This document shows positions 7,994-17,140 of a DNA stretch of 44,162 bases, one piece after another. The stretch lies in NCBI GenBank assembly GCA_002391625.1, contig DGFJ01000001.1, positions 22,575 through 66,736 of the forward strand. Direction: 5' to 3'. The notes beneath the pieces are model-generated. The model was not told the origin of the DNA. It searched no databases and saw only the letters and a program-made list of their open reading frames with translations. Both the position numbers and the translations under genes were made by a program. Numbering within the stretch: position 1 is the first letter of the stretch; every line of letters starts with the position of its first letter. The stretch comes from Ruminococcaceae bacterium UBA3903. GTDB taxonomy: Bacteria; Bacillota; Clostridia; Oscillospirales; Acutalibacteraceae.

Positions 7994-8905
7994 TCACTTA
8001 TTCACATTATTTTGATCATCTACAACAAGTTCCTTTAATGTTGTTGCTAAACCTGCCATTTTTTGAATTTCTGACGGTATGATAATCTTTGTAGCCTTAC
8101 CATCAGCAGCTTTTGAGAAAGCCTCTAAGCTCTTTAAAGCTATAACCTTATCAGAAGGAGCAGCTTCATTTAACATTTTTAGGGAATCGGCATAAGCCTT
8201 TTGAACTGAAAGGATAGCCTCTGCCTCACCCTGTGCTTCTCTAATTTTTGATTCCTTTATAGCATCAGCCTTAAGTATTGCAGATTCCTTTTGACCCTCT
8301 GCTACCAGTACCTGACTTCTCTTTTCACCCTCAGCATCTAAAATTCTAGCACGTCTTTCACGCTCTGCCTTCATCTGCTTTTCCATAGAATCCTGAATTT
8401 CTCTAGGAGGTAAAATATTTTTAAGTTCAACACGATTAACTTTTATACCCCAAGCATCTGTTGCCTCATCTAATATTACACGGATTTTAGTATTGATAAC
8501 ATCACGTGATGTCAATGTATTATCCAGCTCCAAATCACCAATAATATTTCTTAGTGTAGTTGCCGTTAGGTTTTCAATAGCAGATAAAGGATTTTCAACG
8601 CCATAGGTATATAGCTTAGAATCCGTTATCTGAAAATACACGACAGTATCTATCTGCATTGTAACATTATCTTTAGTAATAACAGGCTGTGGTGGAAAAT
8701 CTACCACTTGTTCCTTCAAAGAAACCTTACGAGATATTCTGTCAATAAATGGTATTTTTAAGTGCAAGCCTGTACCCCATGTTTGATAGTACGCACCCAA
8801 TCGTTCAACAACGTATGCCTGAGCCTGTGGCACAATTTTCACATTTGCCACTACAATTAAGATTAAAATAGCTGCTAAGATTAATAAAATAACTTCAATT
8901 CCCAT
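7994..8905 (-). CDS. SPFH/stomatin-prohibitin family membrane protein
   Basis: A band-7 protein thought to assemble into membrane-associated oligomers that organise lipid domains or membrane proteases. The 303-residue sequence has an N-terminal membrane segment (IEVILLILAAILILIVVANV, residues 3-22), then an SPFH domain beginning VPQAQAYVVERLGAYYQTW, and a long Ala/Glu/Lys-rich coiled coil (about 170-250). It closely resembles QmcA/YbbK-type proteins. It starts one base after the NfeD-like gene, the usual partner of this family, so the two act together. Specific substrate unknown. Confidence 0.9.
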   Translation of the reverse strand: MGIEVILLILAAILILIVVANVKIVPQAQAYVVERLGAYYQTWGTGLHLKIPFIDRISRKVSLKEQVVDFPPQPVITKDNVTMQIDTVVYFQITDSKLYTYGVENPLSAIENLTATTLRNIIGDLELDNTLTSRDVINTKIRVILDEATDAWGIKVNRVELKNILPPREIQDSMEKQMKAERERRARILDAEGEKRSQVLVAEGQKESAILKADAIKESKIREAQGEAEAILSVQKAYADSLKMLNEAAPSDKVIALKSLEAFSKAADGKATKIIIPSEIQKMAGLATTLKELVVDDQNNVNK

Positions 8906-8906
8906 A

Positions 8907-9362
8907 TTATTCTACCCCCACCGTAATTTTTGGTCTAACTATTAATTTTACACCCTCGATCTTATCCACTGTAACCAGCGTACCAGATGGCACAACAGAG
9001 TTATCGTTTGTACGTGCAGACCAAACTGCACCCTTAACATTGACCTGTCCCTGACTAGCCAAATTGTTAATCTCAATGATAACCTCACCAGTTTCGCCTA
9101 TGTACCTATCAGAATTAGTACAGGTGGGCTTTACCCTCGTGAATTTTTTAACAAATGGTCTAGTAATAAGGACTGCTACAATTGACACCGCCAGAAAAAT
9201 TCCTATTTGAAGTGGAATATTGCTTGTGAAAATACAAGAAACCGCTGCTGCTATAGAACCTAAAACAAACCAGATGGAAACCAGCTGTGCAGTAAATGCT
9301 TCTGTTACTCCCATAACAAGTGCCACCCCTAGCCATATAAACGGCATTACATAGGGATCCAT
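8907..9362 (-). CDS. NfeD-like membrane protein
   Basis: A 151-residue partner of the SPFH protein. Residues 1-70 form three or four hydrophobic segments (MPFIWLGVALVMGVTEAF, VSIWFVLGSIAAAVSCIF, IGIFLAVSIVAVLITRPF). The C-terminal half carries an OB-fold-like domain with YIGETGEVIIEINN and GQVNVKGAVWSARTND, typical of NfeD. It starts with AAAGGGG ahead of the ATG and is the first gene of a two-gene operon under a good promoter. No protease domain is present (short NfeD1b type). Confidence 0.88.
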   Translation of the reverse strand: MDPYVMPFIWLGVALVMGVTEAFTAQLVSIWFVLGSIAAAVSCIFTSNIPLQIGIFLAVSIVAVLITRPFVKKFTRVKPTCTNSDRYIGETGEVIIEINNLASQGQVNVKGAVWSARTNDNSVVPSGTLVTVDKIEGVKLIVRPKITVGVE

Positions 9363-9425
9363 ATAAAATTCCCCTTTCTAAAAGATTAAATGATTTTTAC
9401 TAAAATGTTCTAATGAACTGTAATA

Positions 9426-9454
9426 AAATTAACACATTTTATTCAATATGTCAA
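9426..9454 (-). promoter_or_regulatory. Promoter of the NfeD-SPFH operon
   Basis: On the minus strand TTGACA (9454-9449), a 17-base spacer and TAATTT (9431-9426). The distance to the NfeD start codon is about 60 bases. Confidence 0.6.
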
Positions 9455-9579
9455 ACAACAACCTTGTAATAAATCTGTTAAAATTTTTAACAATTTACGA
9501 TTCAGTATATACAATTTTTCCCTGTATATGATATAATATATATATTATATTTAAATTTCTACTAAAGGAGAGGTTTTAT

Positions 9580-10200
9580 ATGTCATTTGACACCTTTGAC
9601 CAAGGCATAGACCCAGGTGGTTTACGAAAGAATGATCACATCAAAATATTAATTTGCTATATTTTAGTAAAAGTAAAAAGTCCTATGTCACCAGATGATA
9701 TTATAGGTATTCTGCAAAAAAATGGTATTGCAAATTACTTTGCGTCCGCTCAAGCCTTTAGCGATCTAATACAAAATGGTAATATAGTCGAAGATAGTAA
9801 CAATAAAGGATTATACGTTATTGGCGACAGCGGCGTAATTATAAGCAGACAGCTGGAGGTGGAGCTGCCACCGTCAATAAAAGAAAGAGCCATAGGTGCT
9901 GTATTAATGTTACTGGAGGAACAGCGATCCGAACGTGAGAACGTTGTGAAAATCAAAAAAAATGCTAAAGGCTATAACGTAAGCTGTCAAATTTCTGATG
10001 GTGAGGTAAGCTTGTTTTCTTTTGACATATACGTTCCTGAGCAAAACCAAGCACAGGCTGTAAAAAGAAATTTTCATAAAAATCCAGATCTTGTTTATCA
10101 AGTGATGATTTCTATGCTAACAGGTAACAAGGACTTTGCACAGGATGTTTTAGATGATATGGAGCATGCAAGAAAGCGTGTTAAACCCAAAAGAAATTAA
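9580..10200 (+). CDS. DUF4364 family protein, probable winged-helix regulator
   Basis: A 206-residue cytoplasmic protein of the DUF4364 family, common in Clostridia and usually regarded as a winged-helix regulator. Residues 18-75 (HIKILICYILVKVKSPMSPD and the following SAQAFSDLIQNGNIVEDSNNK) fit a winged-helix fold; the C-terminal half is a mixed alpha/beta region. AAAGGAGAGG precedes the start and TATAAT lies at 9531-9536. The gene ends four bases into the converging BofA-like gene. Targets are unknown. Confidence 0.8.
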   Translation: MSFDTFDQGIDPGGLRKNDHIKILICYILVKVKSPMSPDDIIGILQKNGIANYFASAQAFSDLIQNGNIVEDSNNKGLYVIGDSGVIISRQLEVELPPSIKERAIGAVLMLLEEQRSERENVVKIKKNAKGYNVSCQISDGEVSLFSFDIYVPEQNQAQAVKRNFHKNPDLVYQVMISMLTGNKDFAQDVLDDMEHARKRVKPKRN

Positions 10201-10457
10201 AAAAACATATTTAACAGCAACATCAAGGTAACCCCAGGTATTCCACCTATGGCAGCTATGGAAACGCTAAGCGTGCTAATTGGCAAGGTAACAGACGTAA
10301 AGTTCCCACAAATATTAACAGCCATTAATGCTATGATACCTAGTACCATTGAACCCAAGGCTGATTGAATTGGCTTTTTGTTTCCAGAGATAGCTTGTAT
10401 AATTATTATAACCACAAATGAAATCCCAAGCACTGCCCATATTAACCATTGCTCCAT
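10197..10457 (-). CDS. Pro-sigma-K processing inhibitor BofA-like membrane protein
   Basis: An 86-residue membrane protein with hydrophobic segments at about residues 5-20, 32-50 and 58-82, ending in the family signature GGIPGVTLMLLLN. BofA in Bacillus restrains SpoIVFB during sporulation; the broader family is found in many Clostridia and this copy need not have that partner. I chose the ATG at 10457 because GGGAG lies nine bases ahead; an upstream ATG at 10475 has no binding site. Its stop overlaps the converging DUF4364 stop. Confidence 0.8.
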   Translation of the reverse strand: MEQWLIWAVLGISFVVIIIIQAISGNKKPIQSALGSMVLGIIALMAVNICGNFTSVTLPISTLSVSIAAIGGIPGVTLMLLLNMFF

Positions 10458-10468
10458 AATATTCAACT

Positions 10469-10510
10469 CCCACATACTTTTATTAAATTGTATGCGGGGG
10501 TTTTTATTTT
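10469..10510 (+). terminator. Plus-strand terminator beyond the BofA-like gene
   Basis: CCCACATAC (10469-10477) pairs with GTATGCGGG (10490-10498) with one mismatch, followed by GG and TTTTTATTTT. It would end the DUF4364 transcript only after that transcript has run antisense through the whole BofA-like gene. The stem overlaps the 5' leader and ribosome binding region of that gene. The stretch 10511-10690 is AT-rich with nothing recognisable. Confidence 0.55.
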
Positions 10511-10690
10511 AAGAATAGCAGAGCATAAAAAGTGTTTGAGGCTAACAGCAATTCTTAATACTTCACCAACAAATTATGGAAAGCTTTTATATACTATTTT
10601 ATTGAAGCTTAGCATAAATTTATATATTGTTTAAGTACATAAGTATTAAATTAAAATACTAATTTATATATAATAGCACAAATTCCATTA

Positions 10691-10734
10691 TAAAAGTAAA
10701 AAACAGGTGACAGCTAAAGCAGCTATCACCTGTT
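10691..10734 (-). terminator. Terminator of the LRR lipoprotein gene
   Basis: On the minus strand AACAGGTGATAGCT pairs with AGCTGTCACCTGTT (one mismatch), followed by TTTTTACTTTTA. It lies 70 bases beyond the stop codon of the LRR lipoprotein. Confidence 0.85.
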
Positions 10735-10804
10735 AAATGTTTTTAATTTTCAAAGCTACTAAATTATGATTATTTTCTAATACCACAAATTCGTATTATG
10801 TCTA

Positions 10805-11641
10805 TTATTCTGTTAAATCAACAAATGTAGCACCAATTGTAGTAGCTGAGGTTTCTGCTGCTGTGCCAGCAAAGCCCTCAATAGTTTTTAGATTTGAACA
10901 GCCTACAAAAGAGTTTTCGCCAATAGTCTTAATTGTGGATGGATACGTTATTTTTGTCAAACCTGTACATCTAAAGAAAGCGCACGCACCAATTTCTTCC
11001 ATACCTTCAGGGAAGGTTAACTCCGTCAAGCCTGTAGCACCGTGGAACGAAAAATCGCTGACAACCTTTAGTGTTGAAGGGAAGGTAAGCTTTGTAAGAT
11101 TAGCACAAAAGGCAAAACGGCTGTTATCAATAGTAGTCACACCCTCAGGTACTGTAAACTCTGTTATCGAGCTGTTTTCAGGAAACCCTACCAATTGCTT
11201 CATATCATAGCTGTATAATACGCCATCCACACTCTTGTAGCTTTTATTATCTGGAGAAATCTGGATATTCTCTAAAAATCTGCTGTTATAAAATGAGCTA
11301 GTATCTAGGTTTGATATTGTATTGGGTAAGGTAACAGAATGAATAATACTTTTGTTAGAATCGTTAGCAAACGCTCTGTCCTCAATAGTTGTAACAGGTG
11401 TATCCTTAATTTTATCAGGTACTGTTACATCTACATCCTTGCCAATATATTTTGTAATAGTAATATAGGACTTGTATTGATCATACTCAAAGTCGCCCTC
11501 TGTACCGCTAGATAGATAATCAGGGAAACCAGGTTTACCTGTAGTTGATGTAACATTACTGCCATCGCCACAGCCGCATATCATAGTCATCAACATAAAA
11601 GCTACCATAGATAATGATAGTATTTTAAAAGTTTTCTTCAT
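10805..11641 (-). CDS. BspA-type leucine-rich repeat lipoprotein
   Basis: A predicted surface lipoprotein of 278 residues. An N-terminal signal (MKKTFKILSLSMVAFMLM) leads to a Cys pair in MICGCGD, where lipidation is likely. Residues 60-265 hold LRR_5-type repeats recognisable by motifs such as TIEDRAFAND, VTLPNTISNLD, LTFPSTLKVVSDFSF, LTFPEGMEEIGACAF and ITYPSTIKTIGENSF. Such repeats mediate binding to host or bacterial surfaces in other organisms; the ligand here is unknown. It stands alone, with its own terminator. Confidence 0.85.
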   Translation of the reverse strand: MKKTFKILSLSMVAFMLMTMICGCGDGSNVTSTTGKPGFPDYLSSGTEGDFEYDQYKSYITITKYIGKDVDVTVPDKIKDTPVTTIEDRAFANDSNKSIIHSVTLPNTISNLDTSSFYNSRFLENIQISPDNKSYKSVDGVLYSYDMKQLVGFPENSSITEFTVPEGVTTIDNSRFAFCANLTKLTFPSTLKVVSDFSFHGATGLTELTFPEGMEEIGACAFFRCTGLTKITYPSTIKTIGENSFVGCSNLKTIEGFAGTAAETSATTIGATFVDLTE

Positions 11642-11741
11642 AATTTTTTACCTCACTGATTCGTTTTATTCTACAATTATATAACAATAAGTACAATATT
11701 GTAAATTAATAAACTGTTAATTTTTGTTCTAAACATGCATT

Positions 11742-12617
11742 TTAAAATTTTCTATTCCCCATAAACGCCAGTGCCAACATTCCTGTTCCTGTATGTGTTC
11801 CTATCACGGGTCCAATATCAGCTATAATAGCAGATTTAATTAGGCATTCTGCCTTTAACATATCTGCTAAGGTGTTTGCTCCTTCTAGATAATCTCCATG
11901 TCCAATGACCACCGTTTGTCCATTTGTATTAACACCATCAGCTTTTATATGTTCTAAAAACGTGTCAAAGATTTTTTTATTGCCCCTAATTTTTCCCACT
12001 GTTTTTAGTTTACCATCATTATCAACGCTTAGTAACGGTTTTATCTGTAAAGCTTTTCCAAATGTAGCCGCCACAGAGCTTATTCTACCACCTTTTTTAA
12101 GGTGGTCTAAATCATCAACCACAAACCAATGGCAAACATTCCTTTTATTGTCTTCAGCCCACTGAAAAAGCTCTGAAAGACTCATGCCCTCTTGTTTTTG
12201 CTTTGCCACATTCATAACAAAAACACCTTCACCAACAGATGCACACAAGGAATCCACAACATAGATTTTTCGGTCAGGGTACTTGTCCTTTAAATCTGAT
12301 AACGCTATTAGACAGGTATTGTATGTACCACTCATTCCAGAGGTAAAGCAAATATACAATATATCCTTGCCCTCTGATAAAATTGTGTCAAAGGTTTTGA
12401 AAAAGCGATTATAATTTATTTGGCTAGTTGTAGAATTTTCGCCGTCACGCAAACGACTGTAAAACTCTGAAATTTTCATTTGGCGTTGGTCACAATAATG
12501 CAAATATTCCTTTTCGTTAATAGTAAAGCTCATAGGGATAATGTTAACGTCTAATTCATCACATATACTTTGAGGTAAATCTAAAGTTGAATCAGAAAAT
12601 AACACATAATTATTCAT
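11742..12617 (-). CDS. DegV family fatty-acid-binding protein
   Basis: A 291-residue protein of the DegV family, which binds fatty acids and in Firmicutes can serve as the FakB subunit presenting them to the kinase FakA. Visible motifs are LFSDSTLDLPQSICDEL at the start, the TSQIN segment near residue 75, and CFTSGMSGTYNTCLIA near 107, whose Ser-Gly pair contacts the lipid carboxylate. Residues 160-185 contain the VVDDLDHLKKGGRISS helix typical of the family. FakA is not in the window, so fatty-acid use is by family only. Confidence 0.9.
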   Translation of the reverse strand: MNNYVLFSDSTLDLPQSICDELDVNIIPMSFTINEKEYLHYCDQRQMKISEFYSRLRDGENSTTSQINYNRFFKTFDTILSEGKDILYICFTSGMSGTYNTCLIALSDLKDKYPDRKIYVVDSLCASVGEGVFVMNVAKQKQEGMSLSELFQWAEDNKRNVCHWFVVDDLDHLKKGGRISSVAATFGKALQIKPLLSVDNDGKLKTVGKIRGNKKIFDTFLEHIKADGVNTNGQTVVIGHGDYLEGANTLADMLKAECLIKSAIIADIGPVIGTHTGTGMLALAFMGNRKF

Positions 12618-12646
12618 TCAAAAACCTGCCTTTCAAAATCTACATA

Positions 12647-12675
12647 ATTTTATCACAATTTTAACATATATACAA
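12647..12675 (-). promoter_or_regulatory. Promoter of the DegV gene
   Basis: On the minus strand TTGTAT (12675-12670), a 17-base spacer and TAAAAT (12652-12647), about 30 bases ahead of the start codon. The stretch 12676-12863 is AT-rich with no recognisable gene. Confidence 0.5.
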
Positions 12676-12863
12676 TATAAAAAAATAAAAGTAACTATTA
12701 ATGTAGTGAAAGATAAAGCTTACTGCACACCACCATCAAAAGCGAAATGCAGATAAATTTAAACAGTATAGCTTACTACAATACAAAAATATCTATTAAT
12801 TTATAAAACATATTTTGACTAAAACAAATTAAAGCCACTAAGAAAAAATCCCCACTGCATTAT

Positions 12864-13541
12864 TTAAACATAATAATGCAGTAATATAACTCTGGTGCAT
12901 CTGGCTGCCAATATGAGTATTCCTGTTATAGCCCCAGCAATCATAGCATTGCGAAGTGCTTTATTCTCACTCCAGTTTGAATTTTCTGGATCATTAATTG
13001 ATTTTCCGTTATCCGCCGTTGTTTTTAAGTTATCAATAATAAAATTATTTTTGTAAACGTAAATATTTACTTCATCATCTGACAAACCATCACGAAATGC
13101 GTTACTAAAACAATATTTAGAGGTTCTTTTCACATACTCTCCGTTTTCATAATAAGCAACAATAGGATAATAGCTTCTTTTTTCTATATCAGTATATTGT
13201 AGCTTAAATAAAACTTTTCCAGGCTTCTCATCAATTATATGTCCTACAAAAAGTTTTCCTTCTTCTTTAATCTTTTTAAATTTGCGTTTAAATAGAAATA
13301 TTTGTACGGTTTTTATGATAATATTCACTATAAAAGGTAATGTCAATATTATAGTAACTACATAATATATTGTTACTTTTATATCATCAGACCTGCTATA
13401 ACCAAATATAATATCCGCCACAATCATGCAAATCGTACACATTACTAATGCTATAAAGCAAACAAAATCATTTAAATCATAACTGCCTTTAGTATAATAA
13501 TAGCTATTGCTTTTCTGAATATCCTCAAAAAACCTTTTCAT
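12864..13541 (-). CDS. Hypothetical membrane protein
   Basis: I do not recognise this 225-residue protein. It has two membrane segments near the start (FVCFIALVMCTICMIVADII, about 27-46; IYYVVTIILTLPFIVNIII, about 58-76), a basic stretch (FLFKRKFKKIKEEGK), a soluble beta-rich middle with GKVLFKLQYTDIEKRSYYPI and ENGEYVKRTSKYCFSNAF, and a C-terminal membrane helix (MIAGAITGILILAARC). The layout recalls DUF3592-like proteins that display a small domain between membrane helices. AGGAG precedes the start. Its nearest neighbour upstream is cdaR, 105 bases away, and no shared role is apparent. Confidence 0.6.
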   Translation of the reverse strand: MKRFFEDIQKSNSYYYTKGSYDLNDFVCFIALVMCTICMIVADIIFGYSRSDDIKVTIYYVVTIILTLPFIVNIIIKTVQIFLFKRKFKKIKEEGKLFVGHIIDEKPGKVLFKLQYTDIEKRSYYPIVAYYENGEYVKRTSKYCFSNAFRDGLSDDEVNIYVYKNNFIIDNLKTTADNGKSINDPENSNWSENKALRNAMIAGAITGILILAARCTRVILLHYYV

Positions 13542-13646
13542 AATATTCTCCTAATCCTATGTAATATATGGTCAAACACCAAGGCGGCAGCTTAACGCCA
13601 CCGCCTATCATAAATGATAATATTGCCATGATAGCTAAAAAACAAG

Positions 13647-14957
13647 CTATGATTTTGTTATATATACATTTACTGTGCTGTCTGTGGTGCCTTTGTATAC
13701 CCAGCTTTGGTCAACATCTTTTATGCTTAGCTTTACAGGCACCTCAACCGAGCCTGTAAAATATGTGCCAACAGATGATAAATCTGCTGTAGCAACAATG
13801 TTGTCCGATGTGATGCTGTCTATAATATCAGCTGGTCCTACAACAGTAACATCTAGTCCCGTTGTTGTTACCGTGGCCTTATAACCGCTTTGCAGCCCCG
13901 CTGTACTGAAGGCAGTAACATTAATAGACGTAGTTGCAAACCCGCTTAAATCAAAGTTAACAGTTGCCTGTGTTTGGTTGCCAATATTCATACACTTTTC
14001 AGGTGTGTTAATATTAAACTTGCCCTGAGTAGTTGTAGGCAACAGTGTACAAAAATCTATTGTGCCTATATCAATACTGGAAACCTTATTAAGGGTATCC
14101 AGCGGTCCTGCTATAGTGACCGTTTCTGGAGTGATAGTAACAATAGATGTGGGGTCTAAGCCACTAGGCACATTTGTGTAGGACGCCTTAATATCCACCT
14201 TTTTTTCTGGCAATATTTGAATGGTGGTATCTACGGTGGATGGCTCAACACTTAAATATTCGTTGTTTATCTCTTCACCGTCAGAGTCCAACAGAACAAC
14301 CTTTTCACTTTTTGTAATAGTGGAAGATTGTTCACCCTCAATAGAATCTACAATAGCAACCTTTTCAATTTTTTTAACCTCTGCCTCTGGCCCTGTTATG
14401 GTTACCTTTTCGGTAGATAGGGACGGCTTTCCAAGATAATAATCCGCAGGAATTTTTACATTGGTTGTATCAAACTGATTTTCAATGGTAAATTCTTTAG
14501 CTCGTTCCTTATCAACATAATAATTTATAACATTTGGTAAAACAGATACTATTTCATAATCTGATTTTACACCAGATTTTTTAGCCACTAATGTCAACGG
14601 ATAATTGTTTGAAGAATTAATAGAGCTGGTATCCTGTGCTACAACCTGTATATCGTCTTTTGTTATTGAGCCTACTGTTATTCTGTTGCCACGAATAATA
14701 ACAGAAGCAGTTTTGTCAATACCACTGTAGATTTTGTATCCTTCATCCTTTGCTTGGTCAGGCAGGTCAACAACTATAGGAATGTCAGATATAGTTGTTG
14801 TGGTTTCCTCAGTAGAGTTTTGTGAAAACACCACCCACAAGCCACAGGCAATTAACAGTGAAACAACAAACAACACCTTGTTATTATTAAACCATCCATT
14901 AAATGTAAATTTTTTCTGTTTATTATTTTTAGCTTTGCTATTCCTTTTATTTTCCAT
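13647..14957 (-). CDS. cdaR: YbbR-domain protein CdaR, regulator of CdaA
   Basis: A 436-residue membrane-anchored extracellular protein. A basic N-terminus leads into one membrane helix (NKVLFVVSLLIACGLWVVFS, about 29-48), followed by four YbbR-type repeats that share patterns such as VTITGPEAEVKKIEKV, VTIAGPLDTLNKVSSI and VTVVGPADIIDSITSD. CdaR is known to bind and modulate the diadenylate cyclase CdaA. The start overlaps the end of cdaA by 11 bases, so the two are translated together. glmM, often the third gene of this operon, does not follow here. Confidence 0.9.
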   Translation of the reverse strand: MENKRNSKAKNNKQKKFTFNGWFNNNKVLFVVSLLIACGLWVVFSQNSTEETTTTISDIPIVVDLPDQAKDEGYKIYSGIDKTASVIIRGNRITVGSITKDDIQVVAQDTSSINSSNNYPLTLVAKKSGVKSDYEIVSVLPNVINYYVDKERAKEFTIENQFDTTNVKIPADYYLGKPSLSTEKVTITGPEAEVKKIEKVAIVDSIEGEQSSTITKSEKVVLLDSDGEEINNEYLSVEPSTVDTTIQILPEKKVDIKASYTNVPSGLDPTSIVTITPETVTIAGPLDTLNKVSSIDIGTIDFCTLLPTTTQGKFNINTPEKCMNIGNQTQATVNFDLSGFATTSINVTAFSTAGLQSGYKATVTTTGLDVTVVGPADIIDSITSDNIVATADLSSVGTYFTGSVEVPVKLSIKDVDQSWVYKGTTDSTVNVYITKS

Positions 14958-15837
14958 TCTTTTTCTCCTTCCTTTTAGAAGAAAAAATAGGTATAAGGTC
15001 TACAATATCAGTTTTTGTGTCTGTAGGCAGAATATACCTTTCCAATGTTTTTATAAGCTCTTCCTTGTTTTCTATTCTGGTTAACCTGCCACGATAAGCC
15101 ATAGATATATTGCCGGTTTCTTCAGAAACAATTATAACAACAGCATCTGATTCCTCACTCATGCCTAAACCTGCACGGTGTCTAGTACCTAGGTTAGGGT
15201 CAACATCCTCATTTTTTCTAGTAAGAGGCAATATGCACCCAGCGGCATATATCTTACCATCCCTGATAATCACCGCACCATCATGCAAGGGTGCCTTGTT
15301 AAAAAACAAGTTTCCTATAACAGCTACAGAGGAAGCCGCATCTACAACAGTACCTGTGTTAATAATGTCACCCAGCTTTGTGGTGCGTTCAAAGACAATT
15401 AAAGCACCCACCTTACTGCGACTAAAAATAATAGCTGCATCTGACACATCCTGTATTGTCTTTTTTTTCACCGTTACCAGCTCTGCTGTATCGTTAGATG
15501 ATAAAAAAGAGAAGCTTTTTGAAATTTTGCTCCTGCCTATTCGTTCCAATGCCTTTCGTAATTCGGGCTGAAAGATAATAAACAAGATAATAACACCGAA
15601 TTCAAAGAAGTTTTTTAACAGTGCTGTAAACATTGTCAAGCCAAAGGTATATGACAGAAAATATATAGCCAATAGGATAATAACACCCTTTAATAGCTGT
15701 TCCGCTCTGGTTTCCCGTACAAATTTTATTAGTGCATAAATAACAATAGTTATACACAAAATGTCAATAACGTCTTTTACCTCAAACGTTTTCATGATGG
15801 TTAGAAAGTTACTCACCAACGATTCCAATACATTCAT
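14947..15837 (-). CDS. cdaA: Diadenylate cyclase CdaA
   Basis: It makes the second messenger cyclic di-AMP from two ATP, controlling potassium and osmotic balance and wall homeostasis in Firmicutes. The 296-residue protein has three N-terminal membrane segments (about 22-40, 50-65, 75-90) and a C-terminal DAC domain with the catalytic DGA motif (HDGAVII, Asp186) and the RHR motif (GTRHRAGLGMSE, residues 217-228). Length and layout match CdaA and not DisA. It is first in an operon with cdaR. Confidence 0.95.
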   Translation of the reverse strand: MNVLESLVSNFLTIMKTFEVKDVIDILCITIVIYALIKFVRETRAEQLLKGVIILLAIYFLSYTFGLTMFTALLKNFFEFGVIILFIIFQPELRKALERIGRSKISKSFSFLSSNDTAELVTVKKKTIQDVSDAAIIFSRSKVGALIVFERTTKLGDIINTGTVVDAASSVAVIGNLFFNKAPLHDGAVIIRDGKIYAAGCILPLTRKNEDVDPNLGTRHRAGLGMSEESDAVVIIVSEETGNISMAYRGRLTRIENKEELIKTLERYILPTDTKTDIVDLIPIFSSKRKEKKNGK

Positions 15838-15884
15838 AAAATTCTTCCTTCCAATATATAAACATCACTGCAACATTCAAAATG

Positions 15885-15953
15885 AAAGCAGTATGATAAA
15901 AATTTTTAATTGAGTTAATTTTACCATATTTTTATTTAAATTCATACTGCTTT
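15885..15953. repeat. Long-loop inverted repeat
   Basis: AAAGCAGTATGA (15885-15896) pairs perfectly with TCATACTGCTTT (15942-15953), with TAAAAAT/ATTTTTA pairing further in. It lies between the aminotransferase gene and the cdaA start. It may be a transcript end for the aminotransferase, but it lacks a clean U tract. Confidence 0.4.
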
Positions 15954-15997
15954 AACGAATTTTATTAAAAATAATTTTTGCTTTGCTTTTAAAATAA

Positions 15998-17140
15998 TTA
16001 TCTGATTTGCTCTATTGCCCTCACCAAGGTATAAATTTGATTTTTTGTATTAAAATACGATGGTGACACCCTAACTGTGCCTATATCTATTGTATTCATA
16101 GCATTGTGTGCGGATGGTGCACAATGCAGACCAGCCCTAACAGCTATATCATATTTTTTATTTAAATAAGCTGCTACATATTCACTGTCATAGCCTGTAA
16201 CATTAAAGGATAGTACAGGTACACAATGCTTAATATTCGGTCTTTTGATATTATATAATTTAATTTTACTATTTTTTTGAAAGCTATCATAAAGGTAAGT
16301 AATCAAAGACATTTCATGATAAGATATTTTGTTAATTGTTTTAATATTAATAAAATCCAAACCCCTGCTTAGTCCCGCAATGCCAGGCATATTTGGTGTA
16401 CCGCTTTCAAATTTATCAGGCATTATACTAGGCTGGCTATAAGAAATTGACGTGCTGCCTGTACCACCCTCCATCAGCGTGGAAAGGATGTTGTTATCTC
16501 TCACAATTAGTACACCAGTTCCCATAGGACCATATAGTCCCTTATGACCAGCTGTTGCGAAAAAATCCATATTATATTTATCAAATTCTACTGGCAGAAT
16601 ACCCGCACTTTGTGCACCGTCAATTAAGACCCTTATGCCATACTGATGACACATAGCGGTTATTCTTTCAACCGGCAATCTGATTCCAAAGACATTGGAG
16701 GCATGGGTACAAACCACCAGCCTGGTTTTTTCGTTCATTGCAGCTCTAAAGGACTGCATGGTTTTTTCATCATCGTCTTCATATACAGTAGCTTCTGTAA
16801 AAGTTATGCCCTTAGCCGCCATTTCTGTTAAAGGACGAGTCACAGAATTATGCTCAAGGTTCGATGTAACAACATGATCCCCGTCCTTTAAATATCCCTT
16901 AATAACTATATTCAAACCGTGTGTACAATTATTGGTAAATACAACATTTTCCTCGTTTTTTACCCCAAATAATTTTGCCGCCTTCACCCTGCAATTATAT
17001 ATTTCTTCCGCTGCTTTCAATGACAATCTGTGTCCGCTGCGCCCTGGGTTGGCACCATATAAACGCATAGCATCATTAACAGCGGTGATTACCTGTGGTG
17101 GCTTTGGAAATGTGGTAGCACCGTTATCCAGATAAATCAT
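15998..17140 (-). CDS. Class V aminotransferase, cysteine desulfurase-like
   Basis: A 380-residue PLP enzyme of the cysteine desulfurase family. It starts MIYLDNGATTFPKPPQV, has the PLP lysine in ATAGHKGLYGPMGTG (about residue 205) and the active-site Cys region RAGLHCAPSAH (about 345). It resembles the TIGR01977 subgroup, which often sits beside DUF3343 proteins, as it does here with a four-base overlap. It probably mobilises sulfur or selenium from cysteine or selenocysteine for a small carrier, not for the main Fe-S pathway (no SufU/IscU nearby). Substrate is inferred. Confidence 0.85.
   Translation of the reverse strand: MIYLDNGATTFPKPPQVITAVNDAMRLYGANPGRSGHRLSLKAAEEIYNCRVKAAKLFGVKNEENVVFTNNCTHGLNIVIKGYLKDGDHVVTSNLEHNSVTRPLTEMAAKGITFTEATVYEDDDEKTMQSFRAAMNEKTRLVVCTHASNVFGIRLPVERITAMCHQYGIRVLIDGAQSAGILPVEFDKYNMDFFATAGHKGLYGPMGTGVLIVRDNNILSTLMEGGTGSTSISYSQPSIMPDKFESGTPNMPGIAGLSRGLDFINIKTINKISYHEMSLITYLYDSFQKNSKIKLYNIKRPNIKHCVPVLSFNVTGYDSEYVAAYLNKKYDIAVRAGLHCAPSAHNAMNTIDIGTVRVSPSYFNTKNQIYTLVRAIEQIR

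Noticed and set aside
13542..13646. Terminator after cdaR
   Set aside because: GGCGG/CCGCC and ATCATAGCT/AGCTATCAT can pair, but the stems have mismatches and no U tract follows, so I did not call it.
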